Of a DNA stretch of 64,000 nucleotides, positions 1-9,537 are shown piece by piece (the first letter of the stretch is position 1; every line of letters begins with the position of its first letter). Source of the DNA: CAZUMW01 sp964621615 (lineage in GTDB: Bacteria; Desulfobacterota; WTBG01; CAIYCZ01; CAIRTM01); assembly GCA_964621615.1 (NCBI GenBank), contig CAZUMW010000001.1:62001-126000 (forward strand), read 5' to 3'. The notes under the pieces were generated by a model. The model made no database searches, was not told the origin of the DNA, and saw nothing but the letters and a program-made list of their open reading frames with translations. Made by a program: the position numbers and the translations under genes.

Positions 1-2
1 GC

Positions 3-1475
3 GACAGCATAACCTTTCTGCGGTTCCGCCCGGAAACGCAAACGGGTGACCCGAAACCGGTTCGGGCGGTTCTTCTGATGATACCCGGTTATCTGGGCGG
101 CGCGAACAATTTTTACTCATTCGGCAGACATCTGGTCGCTCTGGCCGAGCAGGCGGGTGAGGGGTCTGTTGAGGTGTGGGCGTTTGAGCGGCGCCCGAAC
201 TGCCTTGAGGATCTGACCGGAATGAACGCCGCCGAACAGCTGGGGGACCCCGATGTTGCACTTGATTATTACTACAACGGCCGGACAATCAACGGCTCCG
301 CATTCGCCGGCTTTCTCCAAAGCGGCGAGGCGCCGTATCTGTCAGAATTCGGTCTGCAGCTCGTTATGGAGGACATCTACCGGATAGCCGTTCATATGAT
401 GCCCGACCGCGAGGACCGCGCGCGGTGTCTTTTTGTGGGCGGCCATTCGCTTGGCGCCTATCTGAGCGCGCTGTTTGCCGGGTGGGATTTTGACAATAAC
501 ACTGAAACGACAGCAGATGCCGGGTTTAAAAACTGTGCCGGGCTGATAGGGCTTGACCGGCCGCTGGAAACGATAGCGGGCAGCATAGAGGAGTCGCAGT
601 ATGTGCTGGAGCTGGCGGCTCTGCGCCAGGGAACCGCGGGGCGCCTTGATGTGCTGCCCGGGATAAGCTTTCCGCCGGAAGCGCTTGCCATTCCGGAAAT
701 GCTGGGCCTTTATGCGGCGCGCTTTCCGGACAATGAGTCCGGCTTTTTTCAGAAGGCCGCCGTTTCTTCTGAAACGGAGGCGCTCGTCCGGCTGTTTCAG
801 TCACAAAGCATTGCCGGCTATTTTGCCGGGCCCGATAATTTTTATGAGCGCAGGTTCACCAATGAAGCGATGCTCGGCATATTTCTCGATGACAATTTTC
901 AGCCGGTAACTATCGGCAGGATGAGCATGGGGTTTCTTGCCGGCGGCCCTGTTGCACGGCGTCGATTCCCGGGGCAGCTGCTTGAAGAGCTCAGGCTGAA
1001 CACCCTTTTTGACGCCGAGAACATTTTTGTGGCTTGCGGGGATAACGAGTCACTGTATCGGTGGGCCAATTTTGATACTGTCGGCACAAGCGCGGACCCG
1101 CTATACCAGGACTGCTCAGGGATGGTTACGCTGACGACTGTGAACGAGGAGGTAACGGATATACAGGAGGCCGCCGCTGCGATGTATGCCGGCCCGCTTA
1201 ATTTTTTCGAGTGGTATTTTCCCGCGCGGCTGCGCCTTGATATAGAGGCGGCCGGAGCCGATTACAGCAAAAGCTACGGCCTGTGGCTCTGTTATGCGGA
1301 TGCGCTTGACGGAGTTCCGAAATATGAGCTGCTGGAGGAAGATGTCGAGGGGTATGATCATCTTGACTTTCTTCTGGCCGCTGCCGACCGTCCGCAGCGG
1401 CGGGAAAACGAGGTCCTGAAGCCGTTGCTTGAATTTGTGCTTTCCCTCAGCGACGGCACCGTTACTGTGCCATGA
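3..1475 (+). CDS. alpha/beta hydrolase-like protein (5' end outside window)
   Basis: The reading frame is open to the left edge, so the true start lies upstream; the first in-window ATG is at 78. The protein has the nucleophile elbow GHSLG, with the serine at codon 447-449, after a hydrophobic strand (CLFVGG). An early IPGYLGG stretch resembles the oxyanion-loop region of lipases and esterases. A late DHLDF motif (His codon 1359-1361) is a good candidate for the catalytic histidine. Substrate cannot be told from sequence. It converges on the activase gene with only 8 bases between the stops, and no terminator is visible there. The alpha/beta hydrolase fold is well supported; lipase, esterase or peptidase activity is open. 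Confidence 0.75.
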   Translation, partial: DSITFLRFRPETQTGDPKPVRAVLLMIPGYLGGANNFYSFGRHLVALAEQAGEGSVEVWAFERRPNCLEDLTGMNAAEQLGDPDVALDYYYNGRTINGSAFAGFLQSGEAPYLSEFGLQLVMEDIYRIAVHMMPDREDRARCLFVGGHSLGAYLSALFAGWDFDNNTETTADAGFKNCAGLIGLDRPLETIAGSIEESQYVLELAALRQGTAGRLDVLPGISFPPEALAIPEMLGLYAARFPDNESGFFQKAAVSSETEALVRLFQSQSIAGYFAGPDNFYERRFTNEAMLGIFLDDNFQPVTIGRMSMGFLAGGPVARRRFPGQLLEELRLNTLFDAENIFVACGDNESLYRWANFDTVGTSADPLYQDCSGMVTLTTVNEEVTDIQEAAAAMYAGPLNFFEWYFPARLRLDIEAAGADYSKSYGLWLCYADALDGVPKYELLEEDVEGYDHLDFLLAAADRPQRRENEVLKPLLEFVLSLSDGTVTVP

Positions 1476-1483
1476 GAAAAGGG

Positions 1484-4400
1484 CTACGGGCACGCCCGGC
1501 TGCCGGCTGCCGACCGGTCGCGGGCGTGGGATGCCTGATGCATGAATGCCTCAATGCGCGTCTGGTCCCCGGACTGCCTGGTTCCGTCATATACCATTTT
1601 GAGTATGGGCAGATGGGGGTAGTCCCGTGCAAAGCGGCACAGCAGCGTGTTCACGATGGTGCCCGGCATGCAGTTGAAAGGAATGACATTCACTATGCCG
1701 TGGCACCCATGCTGGGCATATTCCACGCAGCGGCCCATGCTCAGCGTCGCCTCTCCGCGGATATCTTCCGGCAGGTAGGGCCCGCACAGGTGCATGACTT
1801 CTGCCGTCGCCGGCTCTGAGAAAAAGTGAGGTATAGCGCCGGCGAACGCCTTTTTGATTTTTTTAACCTCTCGATTTTGAATGCCGCCCTTAAATAGCTC
1901 CAGCAGGAAGCGGCTCAGCGGTCCGTCGCGCCTGAAATCCTTTCGGCGCTCCCAGTCCGTGTAGGATACCCATTCCTGCAGCGTGGGCATAACAACCTCT
2001 CCGCCGCACTGCTCGATCCGCTTGATGATAAAGTCGTTGCTGAACCTGTTTGAGCGGACAAAGATCTCCCCCACGATGCCGATAAGCGGCTTTTTTCGGG
2101 ACCGGTCTGCAGGGATTGCTGTAAACCGCCGGGCGGCATCCTGCGCACAGGAGCCGATTGTGCCGGCTTGTTCCACGCATGAAACAAGAGCATCAAGGCA
2201 CTGTGCATATACGGCATCGGTTTCGCCGGGATTGATCTCATAGGGCCGGGTGTGCAGCTGCAGCTTTTTCAGGTAGTCAATAACGATGAGCCCCTGCCAG
2301 CCGAGCAGCCTGAAGCCCGGGCCGAGCGCGCTCAGCGTGCTGTCATAATCGGTAGTCTGATCCAGCACAAGCAGCTCAACCGAGCCGAGCCCCAGCTCGT
2401 TGAGCACATGCCGGTGAAATCGGTTGTACTGGCCGAATCGGCAGGGGCCCATGGCGGAGGGCATAAAAAAGCATGAGCGCTCGGGGCTGAAATCATCTGC
2501 CAGGGCCTTTCGCACGATGTCGCCGGTGGTGATAATGCAGGGATAGCACTCTTTTCCGGTGGTGTACCGCCGGCCGAGCGCTATGGAGCTTTCATCGGCC
2601 ATGGGCAGCGCTTCCGCGTCTATGCCTCTGTGACGCATGGCAGCAGCGAGCATCAGCCCGTGGTCGTCCATATAGGGTATGTAGACTGTGCGGTGGTTTG
2701 TGTTGTTCCGGGCTATGGGCGCAGCGGTGACTTTGCGCCGCCCCGCGCCCGGAGCGGCTGCAGGGCGAATGCTGTCAAGATAGGCCTCAAGGCGGGTTAT
2801 GATTCCGGCGTCGGCGCTGTGCTCATCAAGCTCTATGGACAGATACGGCTTTCCCGCCATTTCCCGGTCAAAATACTTGGTAATAAAGGAATCCGGGCCG
2901 CATGAAAAATTGGTAATATACACCGCATGAAGCCGCCGGTCACGGGAAACAGTCCGTGCGGCGGAAAGAATTCGCTGGCCGTAGCGCCAGTACATGGAAG
3001 ACATTTCAGGGCCGAAATCATGGTGTACGGGAAGATAGTCAAGGGGAATCGGAAAGGCGCCGAGCGCGCGGAGCTTGCCGGGTATGTCGAAGTTAAGGCC
3101 CGGGTCGCAGCCGTTGTACGGCCTGCTGACAACCGCAATGCAGGGGCGGTCATCGGGCAGGCGGTCAAGCACCTCCCGGCCCCGCCTGCTCACGTCCGCT
3201 CGAAACGAGCGCAGTGAGTCAAACGCTGCTTCGGTGGCTCGGTTTACCGCCTTTTTGCCCCGGCCGAGCATTTTCCCGAGCCTGTGCAGCTGCGGGGTGT
3301 AGACACGCGCACCCCACTCAAAGTGGAGGACAGGGCTGAGCACCCGGCAGCGCGAAGAGCTCTTTTTTAGCGCGGCGCCGACCAGGTACGGAAGGCTCTG
3401 CACAAACGGGCAGTTATAGGACACGCGCGCATCTTTGCTCAGGTGCTCCATGTTTACGATACAGGGCAAAAACAAAAAATCGACCTCCCGGTCTATCAGC
3501 TCGCTCACGTGTCCGTGAGCAACCTTTATGGGAAAGCATATTTCCTCCATGACCGACTCACACCCCCGGTTGACAATGCGGCGGGTGGTTTTGGGAGAAG
3601 AAACTACACAAAACCCGAGCTCGCTGAAAAAGGCGTTCCAGAACGGATACAGCTCAAAAAAAAGAGTTGCCCGGGGTATGCCGACTGTGGGGGCATCAGG
3701 GGGCACCGGCGCAGAGGGCGTGTACGGGTTGTTCAGGAGCGAGCTGCGCTCGGCAAACAGGTCGGGTCCGTCCGCGCACGCGGCCTCGCGTTTTTTCTCG
3801 TCATATTTGCCGCACCTGCTTCCGTAATATAGCGGGGGCTCACCTTCGATAGATACCTTTCTGATTTCACAGGTGTTGGGACAGTCGTGACACTCGAAAG
3901 ACTCAACCGTATATTGCCGCTGGGCAAGATCGAAGCCTTTAAACCGTGATGGGCCGTCTGAGCTGTGCTCGAGTGCGATAAGTGCGGCACCCAGCGCCCC
4001 GAGAACATCGTGATGCTCGGGAACGGTGATTTTTTTTCCGCATATTTTTTCGAATGCGGCTTTGACCCCCCGATTGTACGCGGTTCCTCCCTGAAAAAAT
4101 ATAACGTCGCCGATCCGCCGCTCCTCAACAACCCTGTTCAGGTAATTCAGTACGATTGAATAGCATAGCCCGGCCACCAGATCCTGCTTTTGCAGGCCCT
4201 GCTGCTGATAATGGTTGAGGCTCGACTCCATAAACACGGTGCACCGCTCGCCGAGGTTGACCGGGGCCGTAGAGGACAGGGCCAGTGCGCTGAAATCGTT
4301 CTTTATATCAAGGCCGAGCTTCTCGGCCTGCTCTTCAAGAAAAGAGCCGGTTCCGGCAGCGCAGACCTTGTTCATCGTAAAGTCAACGACCGCACCATGG

Positions 4401-5683
4401 TCCAGGCTTATGTATTTGGAGTCCTGGCCGCCGATTTCAAAAATGGTATCCACCTGCGGGTTGACAGCTGTAGCGCCGCGGGCGTGTGCGGTGATTTCGT
4501 TTTTTACACAGTCCGCTCCGACAAAGTCGCCGATAAGATACCGGCCCGATCCGGTGGTCGCGGCGCCGTTGATAATCACGCTGTCGCCGACTTCGCTGCC
4601 GATTTCCCGCAGACCTCTGCAGACGGCTTCTATCGGGCGACCGCCGGTCATAAGATAGCGCCGGGCGATAACGCGGCGGGACTCATCGATCACCACCAGG
4701 TTGGTGCTGATTGAGCCGACATCAATACCAAGAAACGCGCTGATCGGAGCGGAGCCGCGGACAGGGGCGGGGTCGATGGTAATGGGGTAGCCGTCGTCTT
4801 CAAGGGGCGGATGCCTGCCGCAGTCAAACGATCGGTTGTGCAAATAGGTTTCCAGCGGCTCTGTGCCGCTGAAAGCGGCAGCCGCTCCGGCCTCCAGCAT
4901 GGAGATCACCGCGCCGATCGCACCCATGCTGCAGAAGTGCCCGGGTATGACAAGCTCACCAGGCCGCAGCTCAAGCACGCTTTCAAAGGCGCGCACCATG
5001 CCGCGGTTAGCCGCCACCCCTCCCTGGAAGGCAATGGGCTTTTGCAGCTCGATGCCCTTTGCCTCGTTGCTTTTGAAATTTCTGGCCATTGCCATGCACA
5101 GGCCCATAATTATGTCATGGTCCGGCGTGGCTATTTGCTGCAGGTGAATCATGTCTGATTTGGCAAACACGCTGCAGCGTCCGGCTATGCGCGGCGGGTG
5201 CTGGGATTTCAGGGCCAGCCTGCCGAATTCCTCTTCTATGCTTACCCCCAGCCGCGCAGCCTGCTGGTCGAGAAACGAGCCTGTCCCGGCTGCGCAGACC
5301 GTGTTCATGGCAAAGTCTTTAATTCTGGATGTGCCGGTAACCGGGTCCGGCTCCAGCTGTATGAGCTTTGCGTCCTCGCCGCCTATTTCAATTATTGTTC
5401 TGATTTCGGGGCACAGCCGCGCTGTGGCCGTGCTCTGGGCGATTATTTCGTTGACGCAGTGGCACCCCAGAACCCCTGCGATCAGCGGGCCGCCGCTGCC
5501 CGTAACAGCAGCGGCCTGTATTGCGCCGGTGCCGTGCCGGGTACACATATCCTCCAGCAGCCTCAGCAGGGTTTCTACCGGCTGGCCGTGCGTGCGCACA
5601 TAATGCTCCTCCCGGATATGAGCGTCGGCTGTCATGAGAACAGCGTTTATGCTGATTGATCCGATATCAATTCCCAGAAACAT
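1484..5683 (-). CDS. giant acyl-CoA dehydratase activase-like protein with two BadF/HgdC ATPase domains
   Basis: 1399 residues. Two ASKHA ATPase domains of the BadF/BadG/BcrA/HgdC family lie in tandem, at about 1-265 (opening FLGIDIGSIS) and 316-575 (FLGIDVGSIS). Each keeps the VCAAGTGSF cysteine (C130, C441) and the second cysteine of the activase cluster (C170 in GRCSVF, C481 in ERCTVF), which in HgdC bind one [4Fe-4S] at the dimer interface. A Cys-rich linker near 590-620 leads to a DUF2229-like region (about 655-880) and a C-terminal part resembling 2-hydroxyacyl-CoA dehydratase subunits. HgdC-type proteins use ATP to deliver one high-energy electron to a radical dehydratase or reductase. 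Its start overlaps the end of asnB by 17 bases, suggesting coupled translation. The partner enzyme is not in the window. Confidence 0.9.
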   Translation of the reverse strand: MFLGIDIGSISINAVLMTADAHIREEHYVRTHGQPVETLLRLLEDMCTRHGTGAIQAAAVTGSGGPLIAGVLGCHCVNEIIAQSTATARLCPEIRTIIEIGGEDAKLIQLEPDPVTGTSRIKDFAMNTVCAAGTGSFLDQQAARLGVSIEEEFGRLALKSQHPPRIAGRCSVFAKSDMIHLQQIATPDHDIIMGLCMAMARNFKSNEAKGIELQKPIAFQGGVAANRGMVRAFESVLELRPGELVIPGHFCSMGAIGAVISMLEAGAAAAFSGTEPLETYLHNRSFDCGRHPPLEDDGYPITIDPAPVRGSAPISAFLGIDVGSISTNLVVIDESRRVIARRYLMTGGRPIEAVCRGLREIGSEVGDSVIINGAATTGSGRYLIGDFVGADCVKNEITAHARGATAVNPQVDTIFEIGGQDSKYISLDHGAVVDFTMNKVCAAGTGSFLEEQAEKLGLDIKNDFSALALSSTAPVNLGERCTVFMESSLNHYQQQGLQKQDLVAGLCYSIVLNYLNRVVEERRIGDVIFFQGGTAYNRGVKAAFEKICGKKITVPEHHDVLGALGAALIALEHSSDGPSRFKGFDLAQRQYTVESFECHDCPNTCEIRKVSIEGEPPLYYGSRCGKYDEKKREAACADGPDLFAERSSLLNNPYTPSAPVPPDAPTVGIPRATLFFELYPFWNAFFSELGFCVVSSPKTTRRIVNRGCESVMEEICFPIKVAHGHVSELIDREVDFLFLPCIVNMEHLSKDARVSYNCPFVQSLPYLVGAALKKSSSRCRVLSPVLHFEWGARVYTPQLHRLGKMLGRGKKAVNRATEAAFDSLRSFRADVSRRGREVLDRLPDDRPCIAVVSRPYNGCDPGLNFDIPGKLRALGAFPIPLDYLPVHHDFGPEMSSMYWRYGQRILSAARTVSRDRRLHAVYITNFSCGPDSFITKYFDREMAGKPYLSIELDEHSADAGIITRLEAYLDSIRPAAAPGAGRRKVTAAPIARNNTNHRTVYIPYMDDHGLMLAAAMRHRGIDAEALPMADESSIALGRRYTTGKECYPCIITTGDIVRKALADDFSPERSCFFMPSAMGPCRFGQYNRFHRHVLNELGLGSVELLVLDQTTDYDSTLSALGPGFRLLGWQGLIVIDYLKKLQLHTRPYEINPGETDAVYAQCLDALVSCVEQAGTIGSCAQDAARRFTAIPADRSRKKPLIGIVGEIFVRSNRFSNDFIIKRIEQCGGEVVMPTLQEWVSYTDWERRKDFRRDGPLSRFLLELFKGGIQNREVKKIKKAFAGAIPHFFSEPATAEVMHLCGPYLPEDIRGEATLSMGRCVEYAQHGCHGIVNVIPFNCMPGTIVNTLLCRFARDYPHLPILKMVYDGTRQSGDQTRIEAFMHQASHARDRSAAGSRACP

Positions 5684-7604
5684 ATGCAGCGCCTTTCTGA
5701 ACGAAGGTCGAACACGCGTCGTTTTCCAGAAAAAGGTGATGCCACAGCTGTACGAAAAAACAGGTAATCACAAGACCGGAATAGTCAACCTGGCCCTTTT
5801 TGCCGGGGGCTGCAAGCATAGTTTCGATATAGCGGGGGTTGAAAATCCCGGCTTTTTTGATTTGTGCAGGCGAAAGCATATCGCGGAGCATATCCCCTGC
5901 GGCTGAGATGAGCACAGAAGCGGGCGGCTGCAGGGGCTGCTTTCTGCGCGTGCACACACCGTCAGGAAGAAGGCGGCGCATGCTTTTTTTGAGGATGTAT
6001 TTTTCGGTAAGGCCGCGGATTTTGACGTGGTGGGGCAGCGTAAAGAAAAAATCAACCAGCTCGTGGTCAAGAAAAAGCGGCCGCATTTCAACCCCGTTTG
6101 CCATGCTCATTTTGTCAGAAAGCGGCAGCGTAAGATTTAAAAGACGCATTTTAGTGTCTATATACAGGGCCTGGTCTATGAGGGGGCGGCATGCGCACCT
6201 GCTCAGGTCAAAGAAAAACGGGCTGCTGCCTGCAGAATGAGCGTGCATAGCTGCATCATAAAAATCAGACGTCAGCAGCTGGCTTTTTTGCTGAAAAGCC
6301 TGAAAGCGGTATGGGACGGCAGGGTGTGAAACCGGAAACGCGCTGCCGGATTGCTTGAGGCGCTCATACAGCGCCTCCGCATCTCGCGGTGTGTTAATAA
6401 ACGGAAACAGAGACTGCAGTATGTTTTTTCGGAACAGGCTCTCTGTTTTTTTTATAAAATCCATAGCCTTGATGATTTTGAAATACCGATAGCCGCCGAT
6501 GGTTTCATCTGCCCCGTCCCCGGAAAGCACGACGCGGATGCCCAGCTCGCGGGCCTTTTTTGAGAGCAGAAACAGGGGCAAATTCAGCAGGGATACCAGC
6601 GGGTTCTCAAGGTGATAGACAAGCCGGGAAATGTCATCGCGGCCTATGGTGCAGGGGAACTCGATATTGTTTGTGTTGAACAATGAGGCAACCTGCCGCG
6701 AATATGCGGTTTCATCATAATCTGCTCCCGCAAAGGTGATCGTAAGCGCAGTGACCGGATCGTCGCGCAGGCCAGAGTACAGCCCTGTTATGACGCTCGA
6801 GTCAATACCGCCGCTTAAATAGGCAGCAACCGGCACATCTGAGACAAGGCTGTTTTGAACGGCGCGGGTGACTGCATCCCGGGTTTTCTCCGCAAGCTCG
6901 TTATCGTCCTCGGTGCTGATTGGGGCCTCAAGATTGATGTCCCAGTATTCAACGGTTTTTTCGCCGCCCGGGGTTTTTTTAAGCCAGTGTCCGGGAAGCA
7001 GCTGATCTATTGAGTCAAAAAATGTGTGCGGCGCGGGGTTGAAGCCGTAGGTTAACAGGTGGTCGACAGCTTGTGGGTTGAGCCGGCGGGGGACCTTGGG
7101 ATGCTGCAGCAGCGATTTTATTTCGGACGCAAAAAGGAACGTCCCGTCCGGCAGGCAGGTTGTATAGACCGGCTTGATGCCGAACCGGTCACGCGCAAGA
7201 AACAGCTCCCGGCTTCGGGTGTTCCAGATTGCAAAGGCAAACATCCCGCGAAAGCGCTCAAGGCAGGAGGGGCCCCAGGTGACATAGGCGGCCAGCACCA
7301 CCTCGGTATCCGTGCCGGTGGAGAATGCATAGCTGCGCCCTGCGAGGTGCTCTCTGATCTCGCGGTAATTGTACAGCTCTCCGTTATATACGATGCAGTG
7401 GGATCGGTCAGGTGAATAAATGGGCTGCGCACCTTCCTGGAGATCGATGATGCGCAGCCTGCGCGCGGCCAGGTGGATGGACGGGTCGATATGGAAGCCT
7501 TCCTGGTCCGGCCCGCGGTGTTCAAGCGCCGCCGACATATGTGTAATGAGCCGTGCGTCGGTATCCAGTCCGTTTTTGTTATATATGCCTGCGATTCCAC
7601 ACAT
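5667..7604 (-). CDS. asnB: asparagine synthase (glutamine-hydrolysing)
   Basis: 645 residues, normal for the family. The protein starts MCGIAGIY, so Cys2 is available as the N-terminal nucleophile of the class II glutamine amidotransferase domain (about 1-210). The C-terminal synthetase domain has the PP-loop SGGIDSS (near 265), which binds ATP, and a second conserved SGDGADE motif. The enzyme converts aspartate to asparagine with glutamine and ATP; related members act in capsule or O-antigen modification, and that alternative cannot be excluded. No clear Shine-Dalgarno precedes the ATG, but it must be the start because of Cys2. A sigma70-like promoter lies just upstream. It overlaps the activase start by 17 bases. 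Confidence 0.93.
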   Translation of the reverse strand: MCGIAGIYNKNGLDTDARLITHMSAALEHRGPDQEGFHIDPSIHLAARRLRIIDLQEGAQPIYSPDRSHCIVYNGELYNYREIREHLAGRSYAFSTGTDTEVVLAAYVTWGPSCLERFRGMFAFAIWNTRSRELFLARDRFGIKPVYTTCLPDGTFLFASEIKSLLQHPKVPRRLNPQAVDHLLTYGFNPAPHTFFDSIDQLLPGHWLKKTPGGEKTVEYWDINLEAPISTEDDNELAEKTRDAVTRAVQNSLVSDVPVAAYLSGGIDSSVITGLYSGLRDDPVTALTITFAGADYDETAYSRQVASLFNTNNIEFPCTIGRDDISRLVYHLENPLVSLLNLPLFLLSKKARELGIRVVLSGDGADETIGGYRYFKIIKAMDFIKKTESLFRKNILQSLFPFINTPRDAEALYERLKQSGSAFPVSHPAVPYRFQAFQQKSQLLTSDFYDAAMHAHSAGSSPFFFDLSRCACRPLIDQALYIDTKMRLLNLTLPLSDKMSMANGVEMRPLFLDHELVDFFFTLPHHVKIRGLTEKYILKKSMRRLLPDGVCTRRKQPLQPPASVLISAAGDMLRDMLSPAQIKKAGIFNPRYIETMLAAPGKKGQVDYSGLVITCFFVQLWHHLFLENDACSTFVQKGAAYVSGN

Positions 7605-7634
7605 ACGAACAAATCTGCAACAGGTGAGCGGTAA

Positions 7635-7662
7635 TGTATATTAATGGTAACGGGTCTGTCAG
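7635..7662 (-). promoter_or_regulatory. putative sigma70 promoter of asnB
   Basis: On the minus strand CTGACA (7657-7662) is followed after 16 bases by TATACA (7635-7640), about 30 bases before the asnB ATG. It was found by eye and matches the consensus at 5/6 and 4/6 positions. Confidence 0.4.
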
Positions 7663-7761
7663 GATGCTGACGTCTTAGAATCGTTCAGAACGGCAGGGGC
7701 AGTCCCTGTGGGATGAAAGTATAGGTAAATGCACGGGGGGTGTCAAGCGCTTGTGTACAAC

Positions 7762-7796
7762 AAAAAAGCCCTGCAGAAATACTGCAGGGCTTTTTT
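7762..7796. terminator. bidirectional intrinsic terminator
   Basis: A perfect 9-bp stem (GCCCTGCAG, 7768-7776, with CTGCAGGGC, 7782-7790) has a 5-base loop, six A before and six T after. It can stop transcripts in both directions. It ends the acyl-CoA carboxylase transcript on the minus strand, before the separate asnB promoter. Confidence 0.92.
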
Positions 7797-7820
7797 GCAT
7801 ATTTATGCGGCCCGCATACA

Positions 7821-9374
7821 TTACACGGGGATGTTGCCGTGGCGTTTGGCCGGCCTGGTCTCCCGCTTGTTTTTGATTGCATCAAGCGACCGGGACAGAA
7901 TTTTACGCGTTTCCGAGGGAAGAATAATGTCGTCCACATAGCCCCTTGATGCCGCGATATAGGGGTTTGAAAAAAGATCCTCGTACTCTTTGATTTTTTC
8001 TTCGCGCTTTGCCTTGGGGTCATCGGCTTCCTTGATCTCACGCCGGTGAATGATGTTTGCGGCACCTGCTGCGCCCATAACGGCAATTTCAGCGCTGGGC
8101 CAGGCATAGACAAAGTCCGCGCCGAGATGCTTGCTGCACATTGCAATGTAGGATCCGCCGTATGCTTTGCGGGTGATCAGCGTCATTTTAGGGACAGTTG
8201 CCTCGGAGTAGCACCACAGCAGCTTTGCGCCGTGTCTGATGATCCCGCTGAATTCCTGATCGGTGCCGGGAAGATAGCCGGGCACATCCATTATCGTCAG
8301 GAGGGGAATGTTAAACGCATCGCAGAAGCGGATAAACCGGGTTGCCTTATCAGAGGCGTTGACATCCAGGGCGCCGCCCAGATTGGACGGCTGATTGGCA
8401 ATGATGCCGATAACGTTGCCGTTGAGCCGGGCGAAGCAGATAACCATATTCAGGGCATAATATTCATGCGGCTCAAAGAAAACGCCCTTGTCAACGATTC
8501 CGGCGATAACCTGCTTTATATCGTAGGGCTGATTGGGATTGTCGGGGATGAGATTTTCCATCTCCGGCGTTTCGCGGTCGGCGGGATCCCCCGTATCAAC
8601 GTATGGCGGGTCCTCCATGTTGTTGTTCGGGAGGTAGCTGAGCAGCTCCTTTATCAGATCAAGGGCATGCTTGTCGTTTTCAGCGGCGAAGTGGGCAACG
8701 CCGCTTTTTGTGTTGTGTACCATGGCGCCGCCGAGCTCGTTGTGGGTAACCTCCTCACCGGTAACCGCCTGAATAACCTGAGGGCCGGTAATGTACATAT
8801 AGCTTGAGTTTTTCACCATGACGATCCAGTCGGTCATTGCCGGGGAATACACAGCGCCGCCCGCTGTCGGGCCCATGATGCAGGTGATCTGCGGAATAAC
8901 ACCGGATGCTGCGGAATTTCTGAAAAAAATTTCACCGAACCCGCACAGGGCATCGATCCCCTCCTGGATGCGTGCGCCTCCCGAGTCGTTCAGACCGACG
9001 CAGGGACATCCGGCTTTCATGGCAAGATCCATGATTTTTGTTATTTTTTTTGCGTGCATTTCACCCAGAGATCCGCCGCGGGCTGTGAAATCCTGTGCAA
9101 AAATATACACGGTACGGCCGCTTACCTTACCGTATCCGATAATGACGCCGTCTGCGGGAATCTGGTTTTTTTCCATATTGAAATAGGTGCAGCGGTGCTT
9201 TACAAACATGTCTATTTCCTGGAAAGTGCCGGCATCAAAAAAATAGTCTATTCTTTCGCGCGCGGTCATCTTGCCCTTCGCATGCTGGCTGTCAATGCCT
9301 TTCTGGCCGCCCATTGCCTGCAGTTTTTCTTTTGTTTGTTTCAGTTCCTCTATTTTGTCATTAATAACACCCAT
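7821..9374 (-). CDS. mmdA: acyl-CoA carboxylase carboxyltransferase (beta) subunit, propionyl/methylmalonyl-CoA type
   Basis: 517 residues, the usual length for PccB/MmdA. The N-terminal half has the KGKMTARERIDYFFD signature, the carboxyl-transferase core with GGARIQEGI and the glycine-rich TAGGAVYSPA region. The C-terminal half has KAYGGSY and the end pattern expected for this family. It moves a carboxyl group between carboxybiotin and an acyl-CoA, most likely propionyl-/methylmalonyl-CoA. Biotin carrier and biotin carboxylase or membrane decarboxylase subunits are not nearby, so carboxylase and decarboxylase roles cannot be separated here. The start has a good RBS (AGGAAAGGAG). The gene is a single unit between its own promoter and a strong terminator. 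Confidence 0.9.
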   Translation of the reverse strand: MGVINDKIEELKQTKEKLQAMGGQKGIDSQHAKGKMTARERIDYFFDAGTFQEIDMFVKHRCTYFNMEKNQIPADGVIIGYGKVSGRTVYIFAQDFTARGGSLGEMHAKKITKIMDLAMKAGCPCVGLNDSGGARIQEGIDALCGFGEIFFRNSAASGVIPQITCIMGPTAGGAVYSPAMTDWIVMVKNSSYMYITGPQVIQAVTGEEVTHNELGGAMVHNTKSGVAHFAAENDKHALDLIKELLSYLPNNNMEDPPYVDTGDPADRETPEMENLIPDNPNQPYDIKQVIAGIVDKGVFFEPHEYYALNMVICFARLNGNVIGIIANQPSNLGGALDVNASDKATRFIRFCDAFNIPLLTIMDVPGYLPGTDQEFSGIIRHGAKLLWCYSEATVPKMTLITRKAYGGSYIAMCSKHLGADFVYAWPSAEIAVMGAAGAANIIHRREIKEADDPKAKREEKIKEYEDLFSNPYIAASRGYVDDIILPSETRKILSRSLDAIKNKRETRPAKRHGNIPV

Positions 9375-9442
9375 TAACGTCTCCTTTCCTCTAAAGCCGA
9401 TTTGGTCATTGACTGTGAGTAATATGCGTGGTCAGACTCATT

Positions 9443-9472
9443 AGTTTATCGTTATTCTGGGTTTTTTGTCAA
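9443..9472 (-). promoter_or_regulatory. putative sigma70 promoter of the acyl-CoA carboxylase gene
   Basis: On the minus strand a perfect TTGACA (complement of 9467-9472) lies 16-18 bases from an overlapping GATAAACT -10 region (9443-9450). It is about 70 bases upstream of the ATG. Confidence 0.45.
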
Positions 9473-9537
9473 GAAAAAGGGACCGGTAAAAGGGGGTCTT
9501 CCAGGGAGCGACCCTGTCTCCGGGAGGCCTGATACAG

